The notes beneath the pieces were generated by a model. That model was not told the DNA's origin and searched no databases. It saw only the letters and a list, made by a program, of their open reading frames with translations. From JOPF133 sp052144935 (GTDB lineage Bacteria > Acidobacteriota > Terriglobia > Bryobacterales > Bryobacteraceae), in contig JBKQPR010000362.1 in the NCBI GenBank assembly GCA_052144935.1, positions 1-64,000 of the forward strand: DNA of 64,000 nt. Direction: 5' to 3'. A program made the position numbers and the translations under genes. Position 1 is the stretch's first letter, and each line of letters starts with the position of its first letter. Below are positions 24,690-31,907 of this stretch, one piece after another.

Positions 24690-24920
24690 CGGGCTGTGGA
24701 GACGGGTCGGAGCCGCGGGCTGTGGAGGCGGGTCGGCGCCCGCGGCTGTGGCGGCGCGTTGCGCCCGCGGCTGTGGCGGCGCGTTGCGCCCACAGTTGTG
24801 GCGGCGCGTTGCGCCCGCAGTTGTGGCGGCGCGTTGCGCCCGCTGGATCTGGAGGCGAGTCGGCACCGCGGGCTCGGTGGAGGCGTGTCGGAGACCCCGG
24901 CTTCCGAAGGCGGGTTGGCA
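24690..24920. repeat. 25-28 bp GC-rich tandem repeat array
   Basis: Four near-identical 25-bp units (CGCGGCTGTGGCGGCGCGTT plus GCGCC) in 24740-24840, flanked on both sides by diverged 25-28 bp units of the form GGCTGTGGAGGCGGGTCGG. About eight units in all. It fills the gap between the activase start and the stop of the GFO/IDH gene. No coding potential was credited to it. Confidence 0.8.
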
Positions 24921-24964
24921 CGGGCCGAGAGGGCGCCGGGCTCGCGGGCACCCCGCGGTGTTCT

Positions 24965-26050
24965 CTACCCGCGCGCGCAGGACTTGTAGATCGCTTCGAT
25001 CAGTTTCATGTCGCGCAGCCCCTCCTCCCCGGAGGTCTTCGGTTCGGTGTTGTGGGCGACACACTGGGCCAGGTGATCCGCCTGGCGCGGGAAATGGGCG
25101 GGGTCGCGCTCCGCGCTCAGATCGTCGATCGGCGGCTCGCCCTGGATTTTGGCCGTCAGGTGCTGCCCCTGATAGGTGAACGCCGTATCCATGCGGAGCG
25201 TCCCCTTCGTCCCGTAAACGGTATAAGTTCCCGGCATGCTGGCGCCGTAAGTGGTGGTGCAGGCGGCCACGATTCCAGATGGGAATTTCATAGTCCAGGA
25301 GAGGTTCTCTTCGACTTCGTTGAAGCGGCCGTCCTGGTCGGTCACGGAGCTGTACGCCTTCAACTCGCCAGTGGGTTCCTCGCCGGTCAGGAAGCGGCAG
25401 GCGTTCAGGGAATAGATGCCCATATCCATCAGAGGGCCGCCACCGCCCAACTTGCGCGTGATGCGCCATTCGCCGGGGCGGATGTTGAAGCCGTTGGCGC
25501 TTTCGATGGACACGATTTTGCCCAGCTTGCCGCTGCGCACCAATTCGACAGCGTGCAGATTGGTGGGTTCGAACTGGCAGCGGTAGGCGATCATCAGCTT
25601 TCGGTTGGCCTGGCGGCAGGCGTCCACCATGGCCTGTGCTTCGGCTGCCGTGTTGGACATGGGCTTTTCGCAAAGCACGTGCTTGCCCGCCTTGGCGGCC
25701 CGGATGGTGTACTCGGCATGCATGCCGTTGGGCAGCGCGATGTAGACCGCGTCGATCTGCGGATTGTTGGCGATGGCGTCGTAGTTTTCGTAGCTGTAGA
25801 TACTGCCGGCCGGCACGCCATATTCGGCGGCCATCTTTTCGGCCTTATCGCGATGGCCGCTCACCAGCGCGGTGACGCGGCAGTACTGCGACACCTTGGT
25901 GCCCGGCATGAAGTGCTGCATCGAAATACGGCCCAGCCCGACGATGCAGTATCGGAACGGCCGATCGCCCTCCTGCGCCAGCGCCGGCGCAATCCGTGCG
26001 CCCGCGCCCACCGCCGCCAGCCGCGCCAGTTCCCGGCGGGTAAGTTTCAT
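24965..26050 (-). CDS. Exported GFO/IDH/MocA oxidoreductase (glucose-fructose oxidoreductase-like)
   Basis: 361 aa. ATG 26050 was chosen because it follows a strong GGAGGGAGG site and begins a Tat signal (KLTRRELARLAAVGAGARI). The Rossmann fingerprint is YCIVGLGRISMQHFMPG, then AVYIALPNGMHAEYTIRAAK and GKHVLCEKPMSN with the catalytic-site EKP lysine, and a C-terminal dimer/substrate domain (GGGPLMDMGIYSLNACRFL). It resembles periplasmic glucose-fructose oxidoreductase, which folds with tightly bound NADP in the cytoplasm and is exported by Tat. Sugar substrate not determinable. It is divergent from the symporter/GH109 operon. Confidence 0.88.
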   Translation of the reverse strand: MKLTRRELARLAAVGAGARIAPALAQEGDRPFRYCIVGLGRISMQHFMPGTKVSQYCRVTALVSGHRDKAEKMAAEYGVPAGSIYSYENYDAIANNPQIDAVYIALPNGMHAEYTIRAAKAGKHVLCEKPMSNTAAEAQAMVDACRQANRKLMIAYRCQFEPTNLHAVELVRSGKLGKIVSIESANGFNIRPGEWRITRKLGGGGPLMDMGIYSLNACRFLTGEEPTGELKAYSSVTDQDGRFNEVEENLSWTMKFPSGIVAACTTTYGASMPGTYTVYGTKGTLRMDTAFTYQGQHLTAKIQGEPPIDDLSAERDPAHFPRQADHLAQCVAHNTEPKTSGEEGLRDMKLIEAIYKSCARG

Positions 26051-26207
26051 GAGGTCCCTCCCTCCAGATGGTCCCGATAGGGCAATTATATAGCTGCGGT
26101 ACGGGAACATGGCAAGGAAGAATTTTGTCAGAAATTGTCAACTCCGCTTAGAGACAGGCGAGGAGCTGCCTTGCGCAGCCCCTCCGCTGCCGGCAGGGGA
26201 GGTAGAT

Positions 26208-26373
26208 TCACACCAGCCAGCAGATCGGGATCGCCGCCAGCGCGGCGCCAGCGGCAGCCCGGCGCCTTCGAAACAACAGCAAACTGAGAATCGACGCGCA
26301 ACCCGCGGACAGGAGGATCGACCCGGGTTCGGCCTCTGGGTTGCCCTCAAGAGTGCCTTCCGGCCCGGCCCTG
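26208..26373 (-). pseudogene. Orphan PEP-CTERM sorting tail (fragment)
   Basis: A short frame ending at TGA 26208-26210 reads NPEAEPGSILLSAGCASILS followed by LLLFRRRRAAAG. This is the PEP-CTERM layout: PEP-like motif, hydrophobic segment, arginine cluster. It is preceded within about 17 codons by a stop (TAG near 26374), so only the C-terminal tail of an exported protein remains. PEP-CTERM tails are cut by exosortase in bacteria making extracellular polymer. The rest of the 26051-26524 gap shows nothing recognisable. Confidence 0.55.
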
Positions 26374-26524
26374 CTGCCCTACGCCCTCCCCGTCAGGATG
26401 TTATCGTGATCGGAGCGGCCGATGCCACGTCCTCCACATCCACGCGAGCTTTTCCGTAGCCATCCCGTGCCGCGCGAACTCATCGACCCACAGCCCCGCC
26501 CCGCAGTACCCTACCAGGAGGAAC

Positions 26525-28327
26525 ATGCAACTCCACACCATTGATTGGATCATCGCGCTGGCTTCGGTGGCGATCTGCTTTATCCCGGCGCTGTTCTTCG
26601 GCCGACGGTCGGGGAAGAGCACGGCCGAGTTCTTCGCCTCGGGCCGGTCGGTGCCGTGGTGGCTCGCGGGACTCTCCATGGTGGCCACCACGTTCTCCAG
26701 CGATACGCCCAACCTGGTGGCCAACTTCGTGCGCACCCAGGGCGTCGCGGGCAACTGGCAGTGGTGGGCCTTCACCCTTACGGGCGTGGCCACAGTGTTC
26801 TTCTACGCGCGCCTGTGGCGGCGCTCGGGCGTGCTCACCGACCTGGAGTTTTACGAGCTGCGCTACTCCGGCAAGGCCGCCGGCGCGGTGCGTGGCTTCC
26901 GCGCCGTGTATCTGGGACTGCTCTTCAACTGCATGATTATGGCCACGGTCAACCTGGCGGCGTGCAAGATCGCGGCGGTCCTGTTCGGCTTCAGCCGCTG
27001 GGAAACGCTGCTTGCGGTCGGTCTCCTCAACGTGGTTTTCGCGGCGCACTCGGGGCTGTGGGGCGTGCTGGTCATCGACATGATCCAGTTCTTCATCAAG
27101 ATGACGGCGGTGATCGCGGCGGCGTATTTCGCCGTCACGCTGCCACAGGTGGGCGGTCTTCACGGCCTGGTGGATAAGCTCTCCCACGTGCGCGGGCCGG
27201 GCGGTTTGAATTACCTCAACATGCTGCCGGATTTCACCAACAACTGGGACCTGGCGGTGGCCGTCTTCATCATTCCGATCACCGTGCAGTGGTGGGCGGT
27301 CTGGTATCCCGGCGCGGAGCCCGGCGGCGGCAGCTACATCGCGCAGCGCATGCTGGCGTCGAAATCGGAGAAGGACGCTCTCGGCGGTACCCTGTTCTTC
27401 AACGTGGCCCACTACGTTCTGCGGCCGTGGCCGTGGATCCTGGTGGGGTTGGCCTCGCTGGTGGTCTATCCGCAGCTTTCGGACCTGCGCAACGCCCTGC
27501 CCAATCTCGACCCTAGCCTGCTGGGTCACGATATCGCCTTTCCCGCCATGCTGCGCTTCCTGCCGGTGGGCTGGATCGGGCTGATGTTGGGCGGGCTGAT
27601 CGCGGCCAATTCTTCCACCATCCTGACGCATCTGAACTGGGGCGCGTCGTACCTGGTGCACGATTTCTATCGCCGCTTCATAAACCGCGGCGCGGTCGAG
27701 CACCACTACGTGATCGCCGGCCGGGTGGCCACCATCATCCTGTTTGTGGCCTCCTCGGCGCTGGTCTTCGCGCTGGATACGGCGCAGGAGGCCTTCAACC
27801 TGATCCTGCGGGTGGGCGCCGGCACGGGGCTGCTCTACCTGGTGCGCTGGTTCTGGTGGCGCGTGACCGCCTGGTGCGAGATCGTGGCTATGATCAGCTC
27901 CTTCCTGGTGGCCGTAGCGCTGGAAATCATGCTCAGGAACGGCGTCGCCATCGGCGCTTCCAAAGGGCTGCTGCTGACCATCGCGGTGACCACCGTCTGC
28001 TGGATCGCGACGGCCTACCTGGGGCCGCAGACCGACCCGAAAGTGCTGATCGAGTTCTATCGCAAAATACACCCGGCCGGGCCGGGATGGGAACCCATCC
28101 GCGCCAAGGCAGGGATTTCGGCAGCGCAAGCCGCGCTCGACGCGGAGACCGGGAACTTCCCACTGTCGCTTCTGGGCTGGGTGGCCGGATGCATCATGAT
28201 CTGGTCGGCCCTGTTCACGGTTGGCAATTTTCTGTACGGGCGGTTAGACTACGGCTTTGGATTGCTGGCGGTTTTCGTGGTGACGGCGGTGGTGCTCATC
28301 CAGGTGATCCGCCGGCTTTGGAGGTGA
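26525..28327 (+). CDS. Sodium:solute symporter (SSS family)
   Basis: 600 aa with about 13-14 hydrophobic segments. SSS signatures include PWWLAGLSMVATTFSSDTPN near the N-terminus (the unwound TM1 region with conserved Ser/Asp), QWWAVWYPGAEPGGGSYIAQ and the GLIAANSSTILTHLNWGASYL segment typical of the sodium-site helix. A good AGGAGG site sits 6 nt before the ATG. It starts a two-gene operon with the GH109-type gene (3 nt gap), so its substrate is probably the sugar released by that enzyme. Substrate is otherwise unknown. Confidence 0.9.
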   Translation: MQLHTIDWIIALASVAICFIPALFFGRRSGKSTAEFFASGRSVPWWLAGLSMVATTFSSDTPNLVANFVRTQGVAGNWQWWAFTLTGVATVFFYARLWRRSGVLTDLEFYELRYSGKAAGAVRGFRAVYLGLLFNCMIMATVNLAACKIAAVLFGFSRWETLLAVGLLNVVFAAHSGLWGVLVIDMIQFFIKMTAVIAAAYFAVTLPQVGGLHGLVDKLSHVRGPGGLNYLNMLPDFTNNWDLAVAVFIIPITVQWWAVWYPGAEPGGGSYIAQRMLASKSEKDALGGTLFFNVAHYVLRPWPWILVGLASLVVYPQLSDLRNALPNLDPSLLGHDIAFPAMLRFLPVGWIGLMLGGLIAANSSTILTHLNWGASYLVHDFYRRFINRGAVEHHYVIAGRVATIILFVASSALVFALDTAQEAFNLILRVGAGTGLLYLVRWFWWRVTAWCEIVAMISSFLVAVALEIMLRNGVAIGASKGLLLTIAVTTVCWIATAYLGPQTDPKVLIEFYRKIHPAGPGWEPIRAKAGISAAQAALDAETGNFPLSLLGWVAGCIMIWSALFTVGNFLYGRLDYGFGLLAVFVVTAVVLIQVIRRLWR

Positions 28328-28330
28328 AGC

Positions 28331-29716
28331 GTGAACGACGAACAGGATTCCAGGAACACATCGCGCCGCGACCTGCTGCGGTTGGCGTCGCTGGCCTCGC
28401 TGGCGGCCAACTCCGCGGTACGCGCGGCGGCCAACTCGGCGGACGCGGCCCCGCAACAGCCGGCGGGCCCCGCGGCCGCCAGCATGTCCGGCGTCCCGTT
28501 CGAGGCCCGCGACCAGGTCCGCCTGGGCGTGATCGGCACGGGCGGGCGCGGCAATTCCCTGATCGATAATTTCGCCGCCATGCCCGAAGTGCGCATCGCG
28601 GCGCTATGCGACGTGGTGCGCGACAAGGTGCTGAGAACGCAGGCCCGCCTGGAGCGCGCCGGCAAACTGCCCACCGCCCCGGGACTCTACACCGATGGCG
28701 ACCACGCCTTCGAGAACCTGGTGAAGCGCGACGATCTCGACCTGGTGGTGGTGGCCACGCCGTGGATCTGGCACACCCCCATGGCCGTGGCGGCCATGAA
28801 GGCCGGCAAGCACGTGGCCGTGGAAGTGCCGGCCGCCCGCACCATCGAAGATTGCTGGCAGCTCGTCAACACTTCGGAGGCCACCCGCCGGCACTGCATC
28901 CAGCTCGAAAACTGCTGCTATGGGGAAAACGAGCTGATGGTGCTGAACATGACCCGCGGCGGCCTGTTCGGCGAGCTTACCCACGGGGCCTGCGCCTACA
29001 ACCACGATCTGCGCAGCGAGCTGTTCTCGAACGCGGGTGAAGGCCTGTGGCGGCGCTTCGAGCATTTGAACCGCAACGGCAACCTCTATCCCACGCACGG
29101 CCTGGGGCCGGTGGCGCACTACATGAACATCAACCGCGGCGACCGCTTCGAGTACCTGGTGAGTATGAGCTCGCTGGTGGCGTCGCTGCCAGCCTACCGT
29201 AAGGAGCACCTGGCGGCGGACGACCCGCGCCAGAAAGAGGTGTACCACGAGGGCGATCTCAACGTGAGCCTGATCCACACCGACAAGGGCCGCGTTATCA
29301 CCCTGGAGCACAACACGTCCTCGCCGCAGCCGTACGACCGCATCAACCTGATCGCCGGCACCAAGGGGATCTTCCGCGACTATCCGCCCCGCATCTACGT
29401 GGATGGCGATCCCAAAGAGGAGTTCGGTCCGATCGATCCGTACAAAGCCAAATACGAGCACACCTATTGGAAGGAGACCGGAGAGCTGGCGCGCAAGCTG
29501 GGCGGCCACGGCGGGATGGATTTCGTGATGGCCTGGCGGCTGGCCGAATGCCTGCGCGAGGGCAAACCTCCGGACATCGACGTTTACGACGCGGCGGCCT
29601 GGAGCGCGCCCGGTCCGCTCAGCGAGGCCTCGGTGGCCAAAGGCAGCGCGCCGATGCCGTTCCCCGATTTCACGCGCGGCAAATGGCGTCAGGAACGGAC
29701 GGTACTGGAAGGTTGA
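28331..29716 (+). CDS. GH109-type glycosidase (alpha-N-acetylgalactosaminidase family), GFO/IDH fold, Tat-exported
   Basis: 461 aa from GTG 28331, preceded by GGAGGTGA. A Tat signal (SRRDLLRLASLASLAANSAV) leads to the NAD-binding motif VRLGVIGTGGRGNSLIDNFA, then WIWHTPMAVAAMKAGKHVAV, EVPAARTIEDCW, ENCCYGENELMVLNM, GELTHGACAYNHDLR and THGLGPVAHYMNINRGDR. The last three are hallmarks of GH109, an NAD-dependent glycosidase family that cleaves by oxidation, elimination and addition. Characterised members remove alpha-GalNAc; actual specificity here is inferred only. It follows the symporter by 3 nt. Confidence 0.85.
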   Translation: MNDEQDSRNTSRRDLLRLASLASLAANSAVRAAANSADAAPQQPAGPAAASMSGVPFEARDQVRLGVIGTGGRGNSLIDNFAAMPEVRIAALCDVVRDKVLRTQARLERAGKLPTAPGLYTDGDHAFENLVKRDDLDLVVVATPWIWHTPMAVAAMKAGKHVAVEVPAARTIEDCWQLVNTSEATRRHCIQLENCCYGENELMVLNMTRGGLFGELTHGACAYNHDLRSELFSNAGEGLWRRFEHLNRNGNLYPTHGLGPVAHYMNINRGDRFEYLVSMSSLVASLPAYRKEHLAADDPRQKEVYHEGDLNVSLIHTDKGRVITLEHNTSSPQPYDRINLIAGTKGIFRDYPPRIYVDGDPKEEFGPIDPYKAKYEHTYWKETGELARKLGGHGGMDFVMAWRLAECLREGKPPDIDVYDAAAWSAPGPLSEASVAKGSAPMPFPDFTRGKWRQERTVLEG

Positions 29717-29787
29717 ACGGCAATAGCCCTGCCGCCGCTTACCGGCGGAGACAACCACGCCCACCATCGAGCTGACCCGTTTACCTT

Positions 29788-30690
29788 TTATTCATACAGC
29801 GGCGGCTCCCCCGCGGGCCGCGTCTTCCAGCGCCGGTGAATCCACAGCCACTGATCCGGCCAGGCGCGGACAATCGCTTCCAGGGCCGCTTGCAGCGTCT
29901 GGGTATCGCGCGCCGCATCCCCGGTGATCGGAACGGCCGGATAGAAGCGCAGGATGTAGCGGCGCTCCTCTTCCGACCACAAAGCAAAACCGGGAATCAC
30001 CGCCGCTCCGCTGTGTGCCGCCAGCTTGGCGAAGCCCGTCCCGGCGCAAGCCTTCAGGCCGAAGAAATCCACGAAGACGCCATCGGCGGGCGTGGCATTC
30101 TGATCGATCAGGATTCCCACCGCCTGGTTGGCGGCCAGCGCCTTCAGGATGCTGCGCGCGAAATCCTTCTTCTCGATGAGGTGGTTGCCGGTGAGAGTGC
30201 GCCGCCGCTCCACCAGCCGATCGATCAGAGGATTGTCCAGCGGCCTTACCACGATGTGCATCGGCCCCGCCAGCAGGGCGTGGGCGAACGCGCTCAGCTC
30301 CCAGTTGCCCAGGTGCGCCGTAGCGAACAGAACGCCCCGCCCCGCGCGCAGGGCGTTCTCGAAGTGCTCCGCGCCCTCCCAGCGAATCCAGCGGTCGAGA
30401 TTGCCGCGATTGATCGAGGGAAACCTGGCGAACGAAACCAGCAGGCGGGCCAGCGAGCGGAACACCCCGTCGGCAATGCGGCCACGCGCTCTTTCGTCCA
30501 ACTCCGGCATGGCCAGCGACAGGTTCCGCAGAGCCACCCTTCGCAGCCGCGGAATGGCGCGGTCGAGCGCCGCGCACCACCACCGCGCCAGCCCATTAGC
30601 CAGCGGCAGCGGCGTCCACTCCAGGGACTTGAGCACACCGAGCGCCAGCAAGTACTCGATCCAGTTGCGAAACGTGGAGCGCCGGCGCAT
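29788..30690 (-). CDS. LpxL/HtrB-family acyltransferase
   Basis: 300 aa. An N-terminal membrane anchor region is followed by the acyltransferase motif TAHLGNWELSAF (HxxxxE, His126-Glu131) and downstream motifs VVRPLDNPLIDRLVERRR (substrate Arg) and GVFVDFFGLKA. The C-terminus reads DQWLWIHRRWKTRP, as in lauroyl/myristoyl transferases of lipid A synthesis (WxWxHRRW). Likely role: secondary acylation of lipid A or a related lipid at the inner membrane. It stands alone and converges with the GH109 gene. Confidence 0.9.
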   Translation of the reverse strand: MRRRSTFRNWIEYLLALGVLKSLEWTPLPLANGLARWWCAALDRAIPRLRRVALRNLSLAMPELDERARGRIADGVFRSLARLLVSFARFPSINRGNLDRWIRWEGAEHFENALRAGRGVLFATAHLGNWELSAFAHALLAGPMHIVVRPLDNPLIDRLVERRRTLTGNHLIEKKDFARSILKALAANQAVGILIDQNATPADGVFVDFFGLKACAGTGFAKLAAHSGAAVIPGFALWSEEERRYILRFYPAVPITGDAARDTQTLQAALEAIVRAWPDQWLWIHRRWKTRPAGEPPLYE

Positions 30691-30715
30691 AGAAACCGCA
30701 TTGTACCTTTATGTT

Positions 30716-30775
30716 TGGTTTTTCTTCTTCGCGTTTACTTCGCGCCTCGGCGTCTTTGCGAGGCGCTTTCCTCAC
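30716..30775. repeat. Half copy of the intergenic palindrome family
   Basis: TTTTTCTTCTTCGCGTTTAC followed by TTCGCGCCTCGGCGTCTTTG resembles one arm of the long palindromes elsewhere. It lies between the acyltransferase start and the SMP-30 fragment stop. The matching arm is not present. Confidence 0.45.
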
Positions 30776-30794
30776 AGCGGCGGCTTGGGAGGCT

Positions 30795-31070
30795 TCACCG
30801 GGCCCACGCAACATTGCCTTTCACTTTCACGGGGCGGCGGAAGAGCTTCCCGCCTTCGGCCACGTACAGCCAGTTCAGATCCGGCCCCCCAAAGGCCAGC
30901 CCCATGAGGGCGCCGTGCTCCAGAGGGTTCAGAATCTGGGCCACGCGGCCGGTGGCTTCGCACACCTGCACCCCCAAGGGTGAAATCTCCTTCGAATCCC
31001 AGAGTGCCTTTCCGCCCTTATAAGTCGTCACGCCAACACCCGCCCGCCGCAAAGCAAATGCAAAATCCAT
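30795..31070 (-). pseudogene. C-terminal fragment of an SMP-30/gluconolactonase-like protein
   Basis: 91 codons: DFAFALRRAGVGVTTYKGGK, GVQVCEATGRVAQILNPLEH, GLAFGGPDLNWLYVAEGGKL, FRRPVKVKGNVAW. This matches the last blades of an SMP-30/Gluconolactonase propeller, where G(I)xVCxPxGxxxGxIxxP and TNLAFGGxDxxxLYxTA recur. Blades 1-4 and the metal-binding N-terminus are missing. The fragment begins 9 nt after the stop of the broken response regulator on the same strand, so a deletion joined the two. Confidence 0.65.
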
Positions 31071-31079
31071 GTCATGGAA

Positions 31080-31773
31080 TTATGGAACGAACTTGTACCC
31101 CACTCCATGTACCGTCCTGATATGTTCCGCTGCGACGCGTCCGGCTCCAACATGGCTCGCAGCCCGGCCAGTGGTTATCCACTGTGCGGCTGGATGGATA
31201 CGACTCGTATCCCCACACCTCGTTCAACAGATCGTCCCGCGTCACTACCTGGGCCCGCGCGCGAGGCCAGAAAGCGCAGGACGGCGAATTCCTTGCGCGT
31301 GATCTCCACCGGCTCTCCGTTCGAGCGCGCTTCGTAACTGCGGAAGTCGATCTCCGTCGAGCCGCAGCGCAGCTCGTCCGGCAGGGCATCGGTTCCGTCA
31401 GCGCCCGCCTGGCTTCGCCGCGGGAGCACGAGCCATCAGCTCGCGCACGGAAAATTGCTTGGTGACGTAGTCGTCCACGCCCAGGTCCAGGCCCAGCACT
31501 CGATCCGGCTCCTCGCTTCGCGCGGTCAGCATTAGGATCGGCGTTTGTATCCCTTCCCCGCGCAGCTTGCCGCAGAATTCAGCAGAATTCAAATCCGCTC
31601 ATGCGCGGCAGCATCAGGTCGAGCAGGATCAGGTCGGGCTTGCGTTCCCGCTGAAGCCGGTAGCCGGTCTCGCCATCCGAAGCGGTGATCGCCTCGTAGC
31701 CTTCGAAGTGCAGATTATCGGAGAGGCCGCGCAGGATCGCCGGATCGTCCGCGATCGCCAGAACCGTGGTCAT
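31080..31773 (-). pseudogene. OmpR/PhoB-family response regulator, multiply frameshifted
   Basis: Receiver domain: MTTVLAIADDPAILRGLSDN, then KPDLILLDLMLPRMSGFEF with the phospho-acceptor Asp, and MLTARSEEPDRVLGLDLGVD, DDYVTKQFSVRELMAR with the conserved Lys. A 9-bp tandem duplication near 31577-31596 (AGAATTCAGC) breaks the frame after MSGFEF. The DNA-binding domain is split over two more frames: EIDFRSYEARSNGEPVEITR, KEFAVLRFLASRAG, then QVVTRDDLLNEVWGYESYPS and the C-terminal HIRTVHGVGYKFVP followed by TAA (31080-31082). At least three frame changes show a true pseudogene. An acidic residue is also missing from the usual DDE pocket. Confidence 0.85.
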
Positions 31774-31888
31774 GCCTGGACACCGTCCTCTTTGGGGATC
31801 GGAATCAGGACGGAAAAGGTGCTGCCCGATCCCGGCGCGCTTTCCACTCCCACGGTCCGCCGTGGGCCTTGGCAATGTGATAGTGGCA
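31770..31888 (-). pseudogene. C-terminal fragment of a sensor histidine kinase
   Basis: The minus strand reads HIAKAHGG, then after one missing base TVGVESAPGSGSTFSVLIPI and PKEDGVQA-stop. This is the G2 box and end of a HATPase_c domain (AHGGxVxVESxPGxGSTFxxxLP). Its TGA overlaps the ATG of the response regulator (ATGA), the usual kinase-regulator or regulator-kinase coupling. The rest of the kinase is gone; the next gene's stop at 31908 lies immediately beyond. Confidence 0.7.
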
Positions 31889-31907
31889 CGAAATCGCGGA
31901 GGGCCCC

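Noticed and set aside
24740..24840. CRISPR-like regular repeats
   Set aside because: Units are tandem with no spacers and no cas genes nearby.
24569..25673. N-terminal extension of the activase frame
   Set aside because: It is antisense to the GFO/IDH gene and crosses the 25-bp array; the conserved domain begins at ATG 24569.
26480..28129. 549-codon minus-strand frame opposite the symporter
   Set aside because: His/Arg/Gln-rich antisense shadow of a convincing SSS transporter; no start context or domain.
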